Assembly: GCA_947631815.1 (NCBI GenBank)
Contig: CANRMT010000003.1
Location: 1 to 57,890, forward strand
Length of the DNA: 57,890 bases
Direction: 5' to 3'
Source: an uncultured Eisenbergiella sp.
Lineage (GTDB): Bacteria; Bacillota; Clostridia; Lachnospirales; Lachnospiraceae
Below the pieces are notes generated by a model. The model saw nothing but the letters and a program-made list of their open reading frames with translations. It ran no database searches and was not told where the DNA came from. Below are positions 30,518 to 38,057 of this stretch, one piece after another. The position numbers and the translations under genes were made by a program. Each line of letters begins with the position of its first letter. Within the stretch, counting starts at the first letter, position 1.

Positions 30518-31858
30518 TTATTTCCCCAGATCCGCTTTAAGATCCTTTATGATGAGCTTCAGGACCGTATTCAAACTAGCCAGATAATCAGCTCTTTCCT
30601 GAACCGCATTCACCTCCGCCTTGATCCTGAACATGATCGCATTCTGCTTTTCGATCGCCTGCTGTAAAAGTCTTTCTTTCTCCGTTTCCAATTTTTTCTT
30701 ATTTATTTTTCCGACCGCTATCGCACCTGCACCGGCCAGGGCCGCGATCGGAACTGCAAGAACGAAAATGCCCGCCACCATACCGCCGCCGACCAGTGCG
30801 CCCAATGCAGCCAACGCGGAGGTAATTCCGGCCGCGCTCAATCCGATCACACTTCCCATAAAATAAAGCGCCAGGAAGGAACCGACCGCACCAATTCCCC
30901 CGCCGATAAAGCAGCCTGCCACCTCCGGAAAGCTCCCCACGAGAATAGCCGCATTCTTGCCGCTGTCCCTGATCATCCGGCTTTCATCTTTGATACCTTT
31001 ATCCGCTTCCTTCAGAATGCCATCGATCGGCTCAAGGGACTCCAGCGTTTTATATCGTATTTTCCCTTTTTCGGGCGCTTTCTGCTGTTCTGCAGTTTTG
31101 AAAAAGGGTTCCTTAAATAACGCAAAAAACGCCATTTCCCCAAGTTTTTCATAACTGCGGTCACCCCATGCGATCACTTTGCTTTCCCTGTCCAAAATAC
31201 GGAAGTATCCGCCTCCTTTCTGTAATCTGTATCCGTCCCGGGTTTCTTCCGTATTCCACAATCCCTGTTCCGCCGCTGCCGCATTATACTCTTCCCGGTT
31301 CGGGAGCTGCTGTACGATCTTTACAAACGCTGGATTCCGAGGATCTGCCTCCGCCATGAACGAATCAAACCCTCCCCAGTCCAAAAATTCATGGATCAGG
31401 GCTGAATACTGACAGCGATAAGTCGCCCGTTCGCCTTTAGCCACCGCATCCCCAGCGGCTTTCACAAGATTTTTATGCGGCAGCGGAACATCCCTGTATA
31501 TCCTCTGCATATTTTCGCAGTAGTTCCGGAATTCCTCAAAATAATCCTTCCATTTCAGATCATCCAGTGAAGCGTATATTGTACACACATTCCCTGCCCA
31601 TCCATAACGCATTCCGAACTTACTGAATTTCCACCGTGTTTTTTTATCTTTTTCCCAGTCCTTTTCCTTTCTGGCCTCTCCGAAATAAATGATCTTATCC
31701 AATGGCGAAATCGCCAATGTCCTTTCATCGAAATTCTTAGCGTAACGCACGATGACATCATAATTTGCAGATTTTATCCGGATTTTATCTCCCAAGCGTC
31801 TTCCGTATTCCTCCTCAGGGGAATTTTCCACTACGATAATAATTTTTTTCCTTTCCAT
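30518..31858 (-). CDS. Unknown protein with alpha/beta N-terminus and glycine-rich membrane segments
   Basis: The start is placed at MERKKIIIVVENS, 8 nt after GGAG, giving 446 aa. The first 65 residues alternate strands and helices (KKIIIVVENSPEEEYGRRLGDKI, YDVIVRYAKNF, DKIIYFGEARK), like a Rossmann or TIR-like fold, but catalytic residues cannot be assigned. Around residues 300-375 are two or three Gly/Ala-rich hydrophobic segments (GCFIGGGIGAVGSFLALYFMGSVIGL, ALGALVGGGMVAGIFVLAVPIAALAGAGAIAV), in the manner of glycine zippers or pore-forming helices. A coiled-coil C-terminus follows. A sensor joined to a membrane effector is one reading. The family is unrecognised. Confidence 0.75.
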   Translation of the reverse strand: MERKKIIIVVENSPEEEYGRRLGDKIRIKSANYDVIVRYAKNFDERTLAISPLDKIIYFGEARKEKDWEKDKKTRWKFSKFGMRYGWAGNVCTIYASLDDLKWKDYFEEFRNYCENMQRIYRDVPLPHKNLVKAAGDAVAKGERATYRCQYSALIHEFLDWGGFDSFMAEADPRNPAFVKIVQQLPNREEYNAAAAEQGLWNTEETRDGYRLQKGGGYFRILDRESKVIAWGDRSYEKLGEMAFFALFKEPFFKTAEQQKAPEKGKIRYKTLESLEPIDGILKEADKGIKDESRMIRDSGKNAAILVGSFPEVAGCFIGGGIGAVGSFLALYFMGSVIGLSAAGITSALAALGALVGGGMVAGIFVLAVPIAALAGAGAIAVGKINKKKLETEKERLLQQAIEKQNAIMFRIKAEVNAVQERADYLASLNTVLKLIIKDLKADLGK

Positions 31859-31966
31859 AACCATCGCTCCTTTCTGAATTTTTCTTTTTCACAGCATGGG
31901 CATCTGTCATTTCTCCTTTTGACCGCCGCTGTTACAGTTCATTATAAAGGAAAGTCTTTATTCCAT

Positions 31967-31987
31967 GGTCTGCTGACAGCATACAAT
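31967..31987 (-). repeat. 21-bp repeated motif, copy 2
   Basis: Plus strand ggtctgctgacagcatacaat, aligning without gaps to the copies at 26843 and 32052. It lies about 110 bp upstream of the first gene of the unknown cassette. Confidence 0.7.
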
Positions 31988-32051
31988 TTATCTTTTTCGC
32001 TTTCTCCGAACCTGCTCATTTTTTTATTATAAAGGGAACAGCGCCGTAAAG

Positions 32052-32072
32052 GGTAAGCACGCAGCATACAAT
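32052..32072 (-). repeat. 21-bp repeated motif, copy 3
   Basis: Plus strand ggtaagcacgcagcatacaat. On the minus strand a TTGACG lies directly before it (TTTTTGACGGATTGTATG), so the motif would fall in the spacer of a possible promoter. Confidence 0.7.
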
Positions 32073-32111
32073 CCGTCAAAAACATCTTGCCTGACCATAA
32101 TAACCATCTCT

Positions 32112-32160
32112 AAAAAAAGCAAAGACCGGCAGTGCCTCATACTGACACCGTCGGTCTTCG
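32112..32160 (-). terminator. Terminator of cardiolipin synthase gene
   Basis: On the minus strand GAAGACCGACGGTGTCAGT and ACTGCCGGTCTTTGC pair into a long stem followed by TTTTTTT, about 60 nt after the cls stop. This is a clear intrinsic terminator. Confidence 0.85.
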
Positions 32161-32219
32161 CCCTTCTAAGCCCACAATATGCAGTTTCATTCCGAAAAAA
32201 CACCGCACGGACTGTCCCA

Positions 32220-33905
32220 TTAAAGCAGCGGCGCGACCGCCTTCAGGACGAAGCCCTTCAGCTTCACAGTCCATTTCTCGTTCTTCACCGTCTCCGGCGT
32301 CACCCGGCGGCATTTGGCCAGCGTTTCCTCAAAATCCGCCTCGATCTGCGGAATGCACGCGGTCCGGTACAGATAGGACGCACATTCGAAATGGTGATAG
32401 AGGCTGCGGTAATCCAGGTTGATGGTGCCCACCACCGCGCGGCAGTCGTCGCTGACGAATACCTTAGCGTGGACGAAGCCAGGCGTATATTCATAGATCT
32501 CCACGCCGGAATCCAGCAGAGAGCGGTAATGGCCCTTTGCCAGCGCGTAGGGCATGGGCTTATCCGGAATGCCCGGCAGGATCAGCTTCACCTCCACGCC
32601 CTTCTCCGCCGCGAACTTCAGCGCGGTCTCCATCTCCCCGTCCAGGATCAGATAGGGAGACATGATGTGGACATACTTCACGGCCCGGTTCAGGATATCC
32701 ATATAGATCCGTTCGCCCACCTTATCGCCGTCCAGCGGGCAGTCCCCGAACGGGAGCACGAAGCCGCCGTCCTCTTTCGCGGCCTTTTCCGACACTTCTG
32801 AATGCGGGACAGACTGGGTCCCCTTCTCCGGCGCATCCAGATACGGATCGACGGTTTTCTTTTCCGCCCCGTCCAAATGCCGGTCAGACAAGGTTCCCTT
32901 TTCCGGCGCATCCAGATACGGATCGAATACGGCCTCCTTTTCCGTGATGTTCCACATCTGCAGGAACAGCAGCGTAAAGCTCCTGACCGCCTCCCCCTTC
33001 AGCATGATGGCGGTATCCTTCCAGTGTCCGAACCGCTCCCGCTGATTGATGTATTCGTCCGCCAGGTTCACGCCGCCGGTGAAGGCCGTATGGCCGTCGA
33101 TCACCAGGATCTTGCGGTGATCCCGGTAATTATAGTGGGTGGAAAGGAACGGCGTGACGGGCGCGAACATCTTGCACTGAATGCCCAGCTCTTTCATCTT
33201 TTTCGGATAATTGAAGGGAAGCGTGGAAAATTCGCAGGTGCCGTCGTACATGACGCGCACCTCCACACCCTCCCGGACCTTTTCCGCCAGGATCTCCAGG
33301 ATCTTGCCCCACATGAGCCCTTCTTCGATGATGAAATATTCCATGAAAATGAAGTGCTTCGCCGCCTTCAGCTGCGGGAGCATGGCCTCAAACTTCGCTT
33401 CCCCGGAAGGAAAATACGTCACATCTGTGTGGGAGTACACGGGGAAACAGCCGCTCCTGCGCACATAACGCGCTAACACTGCCTCCTCCGGGTCCGCCTG
33501 CTCCAGCGCTTCCCATGCGGCTTCGTCCTGCCCGATCTTTTCTTTCGTCTGCCCGATCAGCTGCTCCAGCCGCCCCTGCACGGCCCGATGCCCGATCTCG
33601 CTCTGGGTGTACCAGAAAAGCAGCGCGCCGAACACCGGAAGCAGCATGATCACGATCAGCCACGTGATCTTCGCCGTGGGGTCGATCCTGCTGTTGATCA
33701 GATAGAGCACCATGAAAACCGTGAACACCACCGTCCCGCCGAACAGATGCGGCAGGAACTGCGCGAACCGGTACAGCATCAGGAACAAAAACGCGGCCTG
33801 CAAAAGCAGCAACACGATCATGATGCCCACCCGGCTGAATATCGCGTAAAAAAGCCCCTTCTGTCCTTTTTTCAGCAGGCTCAGCCCGCGGTCTGAAAGC
33901 TCCAT
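32220..33905 (-). CDS. cls: Cardiolipin synthase
   Basis: This phospholipase-D-family enzyme joins two phosphatidylglycerols into cardiolipin at the inner membrane. At 561 aa it has two N-terminal transmembrane helices (VGIMIVLLLLQAAFLFLMLY, GGTVVFTVFMVLYLI). The two catalytic HKD motifs are HRKILVIDG near residue 260 and HAKVFVSDD near 480. Between them lies an unusual charged insertion of about 50 residues containing DPYLDAPEKGT twice, which ordinary Cls proteins lack. The ATG follows GGAGGAAAACGAT. It is monocistronic with its own terminator. Confidence 0.93.
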   Translation of the reverse strand: MELSDRGLSLLKKGQKGLFYAIFSRVGIMIVLLLLQAAFLFLMLYRFAQFLPHLFGGTVVFTVFMVLYLINSRIDPTAKITWLIVIMLLPVFGALLFWYTQSEIGHRAVQGRLEQLIGQTKEKIGQDEAAWEALEQADPEEAVLARYVRRSGCFPVYSHTDVTYFPSGEAKFEAMLPQLKAAKHFIFMEYFIIEEGLMWGKILEILAEKVREGVEVRVMYDGTCEFSTLPFNYPKKMKELGIQCKMFAPVTPFLSTHYNYRDHRKILVIDGHTAFTGGVNLADEYINQRERFGHWKDTAIMLKGEAVRSFTLLFLQMWNITEKEAVFDPYLDAPEKGTLSDRHLDGAEKKTVDPYLDAPEKGTQSVPHSEVSEKAAKEDGGFVLPFGDCPLDGDKVGERIYMDILNRAVKYVHIMSPYLILDGEMETALKFAAEKGVEVKLILPGIPDKPMPYALAKGHYRSLLDSGVEIYEYTPGFVHAKVFVSDDCRAVVGTINLDYRSLYHHFECASYLYRTACIPQIEADFEETLAKCRRVTPETVKNEKWTVKLKGFVLKAVAPLL

Positions 33906-34003
33906 ATCGTTTTCCTCCTTCGCAGTCCGTCCGCCTTTGGACGGCCCTCTTTTGCTTCCTCTATCTTACTCCCATTTTGCCGCAAAGTAAACTTTTAACT
34001 GAT

Positions 34004-34891
34004 TCAAGCCTGATGCGCCTTTTTCTCTGTCTCTTCAACCCGGTCCCATTGCGGCGCGGCATATCTTTCACAGGCCGCCCAAAACTGCTCTATGAACCGT
34101 TCTGCGGCCCGTTTCGCGTCCTCCGCCTCCGGATGCATCATGTCGTACGCGTGGTAAAATCCCCGATAAACATCCACCTGCGCCTCCACGCCGGCCGCCC
34201 GCAGACGTCTTCCGTATTCGAGGGTCTCACAGTAAAACGGCTCGATGTCCCCAACGAAGGTATAGCAGGGCGGCAGTCCGCCGTAATCCTTTCGCCTGGC
34301 GGGCGAAGCGTAGGCCGGGATCCTCCCTCTTCCCTTCAGGCTCCTCAGATACAGCCGCCAGGCGAAACGATTACGCCTCGTGTTCCAGATCCGTTCCCGG
34401 TTGTTCGCCGAGGACAGCGTATCCCAGCAGTCCAGCATGGGATACAGGGGCATCTGAAACGCAATGTTCACCGTACGGTGATCCTTCGCATACATGCAAA
34501 GGGCCGCGGCCAGGCCGCCGCCCGCGCTTTCCCCGCCGACCATGATCTGGTCCTGCCGGATCCCCAGCGCATCCGCGTTTTCCTTCATCCAGACCAGCGC
34601 CGCATGGCATTCCCGCAGAGCCTGTGGATAGGGCGCGAAAAAAGACAGCGAATAGGCGGGCGAAACGACCACCGCTCCGCCCTTCGTCACGAGATCGGCC
34701 GCCCGGGACATATAGACCATTTCCGGCATCCCCAGCAGATAGCCGCCGCCATGGATCCAGAGAACACCCGGACGTTTCCCGCCTTTGTCCCGCGCCGCCG
34801 GTCTTACGATCAGGAGCTTCAGGTTCTTTTTTCCGACCCGGATCTGTTTATATTCTGCTTTGGCTCCCCGCGGTCTTTTCAGCGAAAACAT
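34004..34891 (-). CDS. Alpha/beta hydrolase (HSL-type esterase)
   Basis: The start is set at MFSLKRPRGAKAEYKQI, 7 nt after GGAG, giving 295 aa; the longer TTG-started frame in the track begins 4 bp after trpS. The HGGGYLLG oxyanion motif and the nucleophile elbow GGESAGG mark the hormone-sensitive-lipase/acetyl-esterase family. The expected Asp and the His in FYHAYD complete the triad near the C-terminus. No signal peptide is seen. It probably cleaves small esters. It is downstream of trpS and likely co-transcribed. Confidence 0.88.
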   Translation of the reverse strand: MFSLKRPRGAKAEYKQIRVGKKNLKLLIVRPAARDKGGKRPGVLWIHGGGYLLGMPEMVYMSRAADLVTKGGAVVVSPAYSLSFFAPYPQALRECHAALVWMKENADALGIRQDQIMVGGESAGGGLAAALCMYAKDHRTVNIAFQMPLYPMLDCWDTLSSANNRERIWNTRRNRFAWRLYLRSLKGRGRIPAYASPARRKDYGGLPPCYTFVGDIEPFYCETLEYGRRLRAAGVEAQVDVYRGFYHAYDMMHPEAEDAKRAAERFIEQFWAACERYAAPQWDRVEETEKKAHQA

Positions 34892-34945
34892 GTTTTTTCT
34901 CCGATCGCAAAGGGGCCGCACGACGGCAGCCCCTTTCGTCAATCC

Positions 34946-36055
34946 TTATTTTTCAGCTTTCAGGATCTTTTCCCACTCGTTCACGATGCGCCGGTCCGCG
35001 AAATAATCGATCTGCATGGCCTTCTGTACCCGCTCCAGCGTCCCGTTCGTCACTTCTCGCGCCTTCATCGTGCCCTTCAGAAGGATATCATAAACCGCGT
35101 CGATATCCGCCTCCCATCTGGCGCGCTCCGCCCGGATCGGGCGCAGGGTCTCCTCCAGGATCTGGATCAGGAACTTTTTGCAGGTGCCGTCGCCCAGACC
35201 GCCCCTGCGGTAGTGCTCCTTCATCTCCTCCAGGCAGGAATACTGCGGCAGATATTCCGCGAAATGTCCGTCCGTGCAGAACGCATCCAGATAGGCGAAC
35301 ACCACGTTGCCCTCCGTATGGCCCGGATCTTCGATCCGAAGGTGCGTGGGATCTGTAAACATCTTGCCGTTGATCTGCTTTTTCACAGTCTGAGGCGTAT
35401 CCGACAGATAAATGCAGTTCCCCAGGGACTTGCTCATCTTCGCCTTGCCGTCCACGCCCGGCAGTCGGCGCTGGCACTCGTTCTCCGGGATCACGGCCTT
35501 CGGCAGGACCAGCGTCTCCCCATAGATCCGGTTGAACTTCTCCACGATCTCCCGGGTCTGCTCGATCATGGGCAGCTGATCCTCCCCCACCGGCACGATG
35601 TTGGCGTCAAACGCCGTGATATCCGCCGCCTGGGAAACCGGGTAGGAAAAGAACCCCACCGGCAGTCCTTCGTCTTCAAAGCCGCGCATCTGGATCTCCG
35701 CTTTCACGGTAGGGTTGCGGGCCAGTCTGGCCGTGGTGACCATGTTCATATAATAAAAGGTGAGGCCGTGCAGCGCGGGCAGGGCCGACTGGACACAGAA
35801 GGTGATCTTCTCCGGATCGAGGCCCACGGACAGGTAGTCCAGCACGACCTGAACGATGTTGTCCCGGATCTTGCGGGGATTGTCCGCATTGTCCGTCAGA
35901 GCCTGGTCGTCCGCGATCAGAATGTAGATCTCATCGAACTGTCCCGAATTCTGCAATTCCACGCGGCGCTTCAGCGACCCGGCGTAATGTCCCAGATGCA
36001 GCCGCCCGGTGGGCCTGTCCCCTGTCAGTATGATCTGCTTGTTTCCGTTATCCAT
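34946..36055 (-). CDS. trpS: Tryptophanyl-tRNA synthetase
   Basis: This class I synthetase charges tRNA-Trp. The 369-aa protein has GDRPTGRLHLGHYAGSL, containing the HIGH-type signature, and KMSKS (GKAKMSKSLGN near residue 205). An insertion-bearing catalytic region with MVTTARLARNPTVKAEI suggests the longer TrpRS subtype found in some Clostridia. No T-box structure is visible in the short leader, so regulation is not by the usual tRNA-sensing leader. It has a near-consensus promoter. Confidence 0.95.
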   Translation of the reverse strand: MDNGNKQIILTGDRPTGRLHLGHYAGSLKRRVELQNSGQFDEIYILIADDQALTDNADNPRKIRDNIVQVVLDYLSVGLDPEKITFCVQSALPALHGLTFYYMNMVTTARLARNPTVKAEIQMRGFEDEGLPVGFFSYPVSQAADITAFDANIVPVGEDQLPMIEQTREIVEKFNRIYGETLVLPKAVIPENECQRRLPGVDGKAKMSKSLGNCIYLSDTPQTVKKQINGKMFTDPTHLRIEDPGHTEGNVVFAYLDAFCTDGHFAEYLPQYSCLEEMKEHYRRGGLGDGTCKKFLIQILEETLRPIRAERARWEADIDAVYDILLKGTMKAREVTNGTLERVQKAMQIDYFADRRIVNEWEKILKAEK

Positions 36056-36129
36056 GGTTTCCCGTTTCCTTCCTGTCTTTCTTTTCCGCCGCCGCTTTGC
36101 CCTCTGCAGCGCGGCGGCCCATTGACCTT

Positions 36130-36158
36130 ATTACACACCATGTCCCCCGTTTTGTCAA
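36130..36158 (-). promoter_or_regulatory. Promoter of trpS
   Basis: On the minus strand TTGACA (36153-36158) and TGTAAT (36130-36135) are 17 bp apart, with a leader of about 70 nt. That is too short for a T-box. Confidence 0.8.
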
Positions 36159-36232
36159 GAACCCGATGCGGCCATTCTGCTCCGCAGAGCATGTCCTCGG
36201 ATGCGAGCTGTACTGTTCTGTGGGGCCGCACG

Positions 36233-37591
36233 CTATTTCAACTGCGACAGCAGAGTTTCCCGGTCCATGCACGGATCCATATAGACGTAGCCGCCCACGT
36301 CGTAGGGATCGTCCGCCGCCTCTTCCGCCGATACCTGGACGCCGTTGACGTATGTGACCCCGTACTTTCCGGCGGAATCCTCCTCTTCCTCATCAAGCAT
36401 CCCGTTGCCGTTGGCATCGTCAAAATTCACGGTCTCGATCTCCGCCACGGTATCGACAGAGCAGGACGGACCCAGCGTCATATATGTCGTATACATGATC
36501 GCTCCCGCGAAGTCGGCGTTGTAATTGCGCAGGCTGTTCTGATAGGGGGAATACTCATACCCCGCATTCCCCATGGCGCCGTAATACCATTCCTCAATGG
36601 GCTGATACAGCATCCCGTCCCGGTACATATAGAGGCTCACATAATAGCCCTGCTCTCCCGCCAAAAGCTCCGGCACCTCATCGCCGTCCACATAGATCAG
36701 ATCGAAACCCACACGGTCCTTCCCTTCCAGTTCATAGAGCCTGCTGGCCGCACGGTAGGCTTCCTGATAACCGGAAAACGATCCGTTCCGCTTTCCCTCG
36801 GAAAGCAGCGCGCGGATGCCCGTCACGCTCACCTCCGCCGCCTGCCTGGTCAGGTTTTCGGAGAGCGCCTCCTGATACCAGAAATAAGCGCTGCTGTATT
36901 CGTTCGCCGCCTCGCCGTAATACACCGAAGCCACGGCGTTTCCGCCCTTCGTCCCGATCAGCAGGATATCCGTCTCTCCGTCATAATTAACGTCGTAAAA
37001 AGAAACCGCGTCCAGGCTTTCCAGCCCTTTTCCGAAATAAGTCCCCAGCGTTTCCTCATGCATGTCCTGCAGGACTTCTCCGTTCTGCACGATCTGCATA
37101 TGGAACCCCGCACCCGTCTCATCCGGCGCAAAAGGAACAAACCAGACGCTTCCCTCGTATTCGCTCAGCTCCACCTCAAAGGTCTGCTCCGGGATACAGT
37201 CCTCCCCGAATTCCGCCCGCAGGGCCGCCGCCCTTTCGGCATCCGCTCCGGCCGCATCTCCCGTCCCGGACAGAGCTCCGGCATCCGCGGCTCCATCCGT
37301 GCCGCTTTCCGACACATCGCCTTCCGCTTCCGCGCCCGAAGCCGCGCCCGCTTCCGGCTCCGCGCCCGCACCTGACTCCGTGCCTGCAGTCGATCCCATA
37401 TCCGACTCCTCTGCGCCAGAAACCGCTCCGTCAGCGCCGACAGCTCCCGCCGTCCCGCTCATCCCCGCATTCTCACCGACGCCGGACACCCCGGACTCAT
37501 TCGCCGCCCCTTTATCCGAAGCGCACGCCGACACAAACAACAGCGCCAGACAAACCACACATACCGAAACCGTTCTTCTCACTCTGCCCAT
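36233..37591 (-). CDS. Lipoprotein with low-complexity linker, unknown function
   Basis: This 452-aa protein has a lipoprotein signal (VCVVCLALLFVSACAS; lipid-modified Cys near residue 23). It is followed by an Ala/Gly/Ser/Glu-rich linker to about residue 120, then a folded domain. The folded part has Ca-binding-like repeats (YDVNYDGETDILLIG, IYVDGDEVPELLAG, FDDANGNGMLDEEEED), resembling FG-GAP or EF-hand loops. A surface or substrate-binding role is plausible. No family is recognised. It stands alone, between trpS and the repeat region. Confidence 0.75.
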   Translation of the reverse strand: MGRVRRTVSVCVVCLALLFVSACASDKGAANESGVSGVGENAGMSGTAGAVGADGAVSGAEESDMGSTAGTESGAGAEPEAGAASGAEAEGDVSESGTDGAADAGALSGTGDAAGADAERAAALRAEFGEDCIPEQTFEVELSEYEGSVWFVPFAPDETGAGFHMQIVQNGEVLQDMHEETLGTYFGKGLESLDAVSFYDVNYDGETDILLIGTKGGNAVASVYYGEAANEYSSAYFWYQEALSENLTRQAAEVSVTGIRALLSEGKRNGSFSGYQEAYRAASRLYELEGKDRVGFDLIYVDGDEVPELLAGEQGYYVSLYMYRDGMLYQPIEEWYYGAMGNAGYEYSPYQNSLRNYNADFAGAIMYTTYMTLGPSCSVDTVAEIETVNFDDANGNGMLDEEEEDSAGKYGVTYVNGVQVSAEEAADDPYDVGGYVYMDPCMDRETLLSQLK

Positions 37592-37648
37592 TTCTGCAAC
37601 CCCTTCTTATCATGTAGATTCTGCAGGCATATTGAAACCCATACCCCC

Positions 37649-37676
37649 ATTATCCCCTCAACGCGCCCTTTGTCAA
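37649..37676 (-). promoter_or_regulatory. Promoter of the lipoprotein gene
   Basis: On the minus strand TTGACA (37671-37676) and GATAAT (37649-37654) are 16 bp apart, roughly 60 bp before the lipoprotein start. It abuts the second palindromic element. Confidence 0.7.
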
Positions 37677-37715
37677 CAACTTTTGGCACAAAACTGTAAT
37701 TTTGCATCTGCCCGT

Positions 37716-37960
37716 GGCGAAACGCGCCCCCTGCCCTCAGACCCCACAGCAGAACACACCGCCCCCTGCCCGTGTACATTCCATTTCCCGGACCGTTAGA
37801 AAAACGCCGGTTCTTAGCAAGGCAAGCCCGACAGGGCGAAGCCGCGCTTAGAACCGCTGCGTTTTTCTCGAGCGAGAGCGTGTCCGGAAAAGGAATGTAC
37901 ACGGACAGGGGGCGGTGTGTTCCGCTGCGGGGTCTGAGGACAGGGGGGCGCGTGTTCCGC
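37716..37960. repeat. Palindromic element, copy 2
   Basis: It has the same core as at 20.3 kb: CATTCC..TTTCCCGGACCG, TTAGAAAAACGCCGGT, AGCCCGA.AGGGCG, CTTAG.ACCGCTGCGTTTTTCTC, GAGCGTGTCCGGAAAAGGAATG. The stem next to the core is CCGTGTACATTCC/GGAATGTACACGG, whereas copy 1 has GTGCGCGCATTCC and its complement; the bases differ but pair in both. The outer arms (CCTCAGACCCCAC.GC and complement, about 37735 and 37939) extend further with some mismatches. Confidence 0.88.
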
Positions 37961-38045
37961 TGTGGGGTCTGAGGGCAGGGGGCGGTGTGTTCCGCCGCAA
38001 AGCCTGAAGACAGGGGGCGGCGCATTCCGCTATGAAATTTGAGGG
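37905..38045. repeat. 35-bp tandem repeat, four units
   Basis: Four units of 34-36 bp follow each other (starts 37905, 37940, 37976, 38010), each of the type ACAGGGGGCGGTGTGTTCCGC followed by a GGTCTGAGG-like end, with increasing divergence toward the ABC gene. The first unit is also the right arm of the palindrome, so the array grew from the element. It ends 12 bp before the ABC transporter stop. Confidence 0.85.
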
Positions 38046-38057
38046 CATGCGGCCGTC

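Larger units (their letters stand above)
31865..32111 (-). promoter_or_regulatory. Upstream region of the unknown two-gene cassette
   Basis: No gene is seen. On the minus strand two TATAAT boxes occur in nearly the same context, CCTTTATAATG (31941-31946) and CCTTTATAATA (32026-32031), without strong -35 boxes. The 21-bp motif is present twice, 85 bp apart. Repeating a TATAAT box plus motif twice suggests a duplicated regulatory module. Confidence 0.5.

Noticed and set aside
36056-36232. T-box leader before trpS
   Set aside because: The leader after the promoter is about 70 nt and lacks the T-box sequence and the terminator/antiterminator stems.
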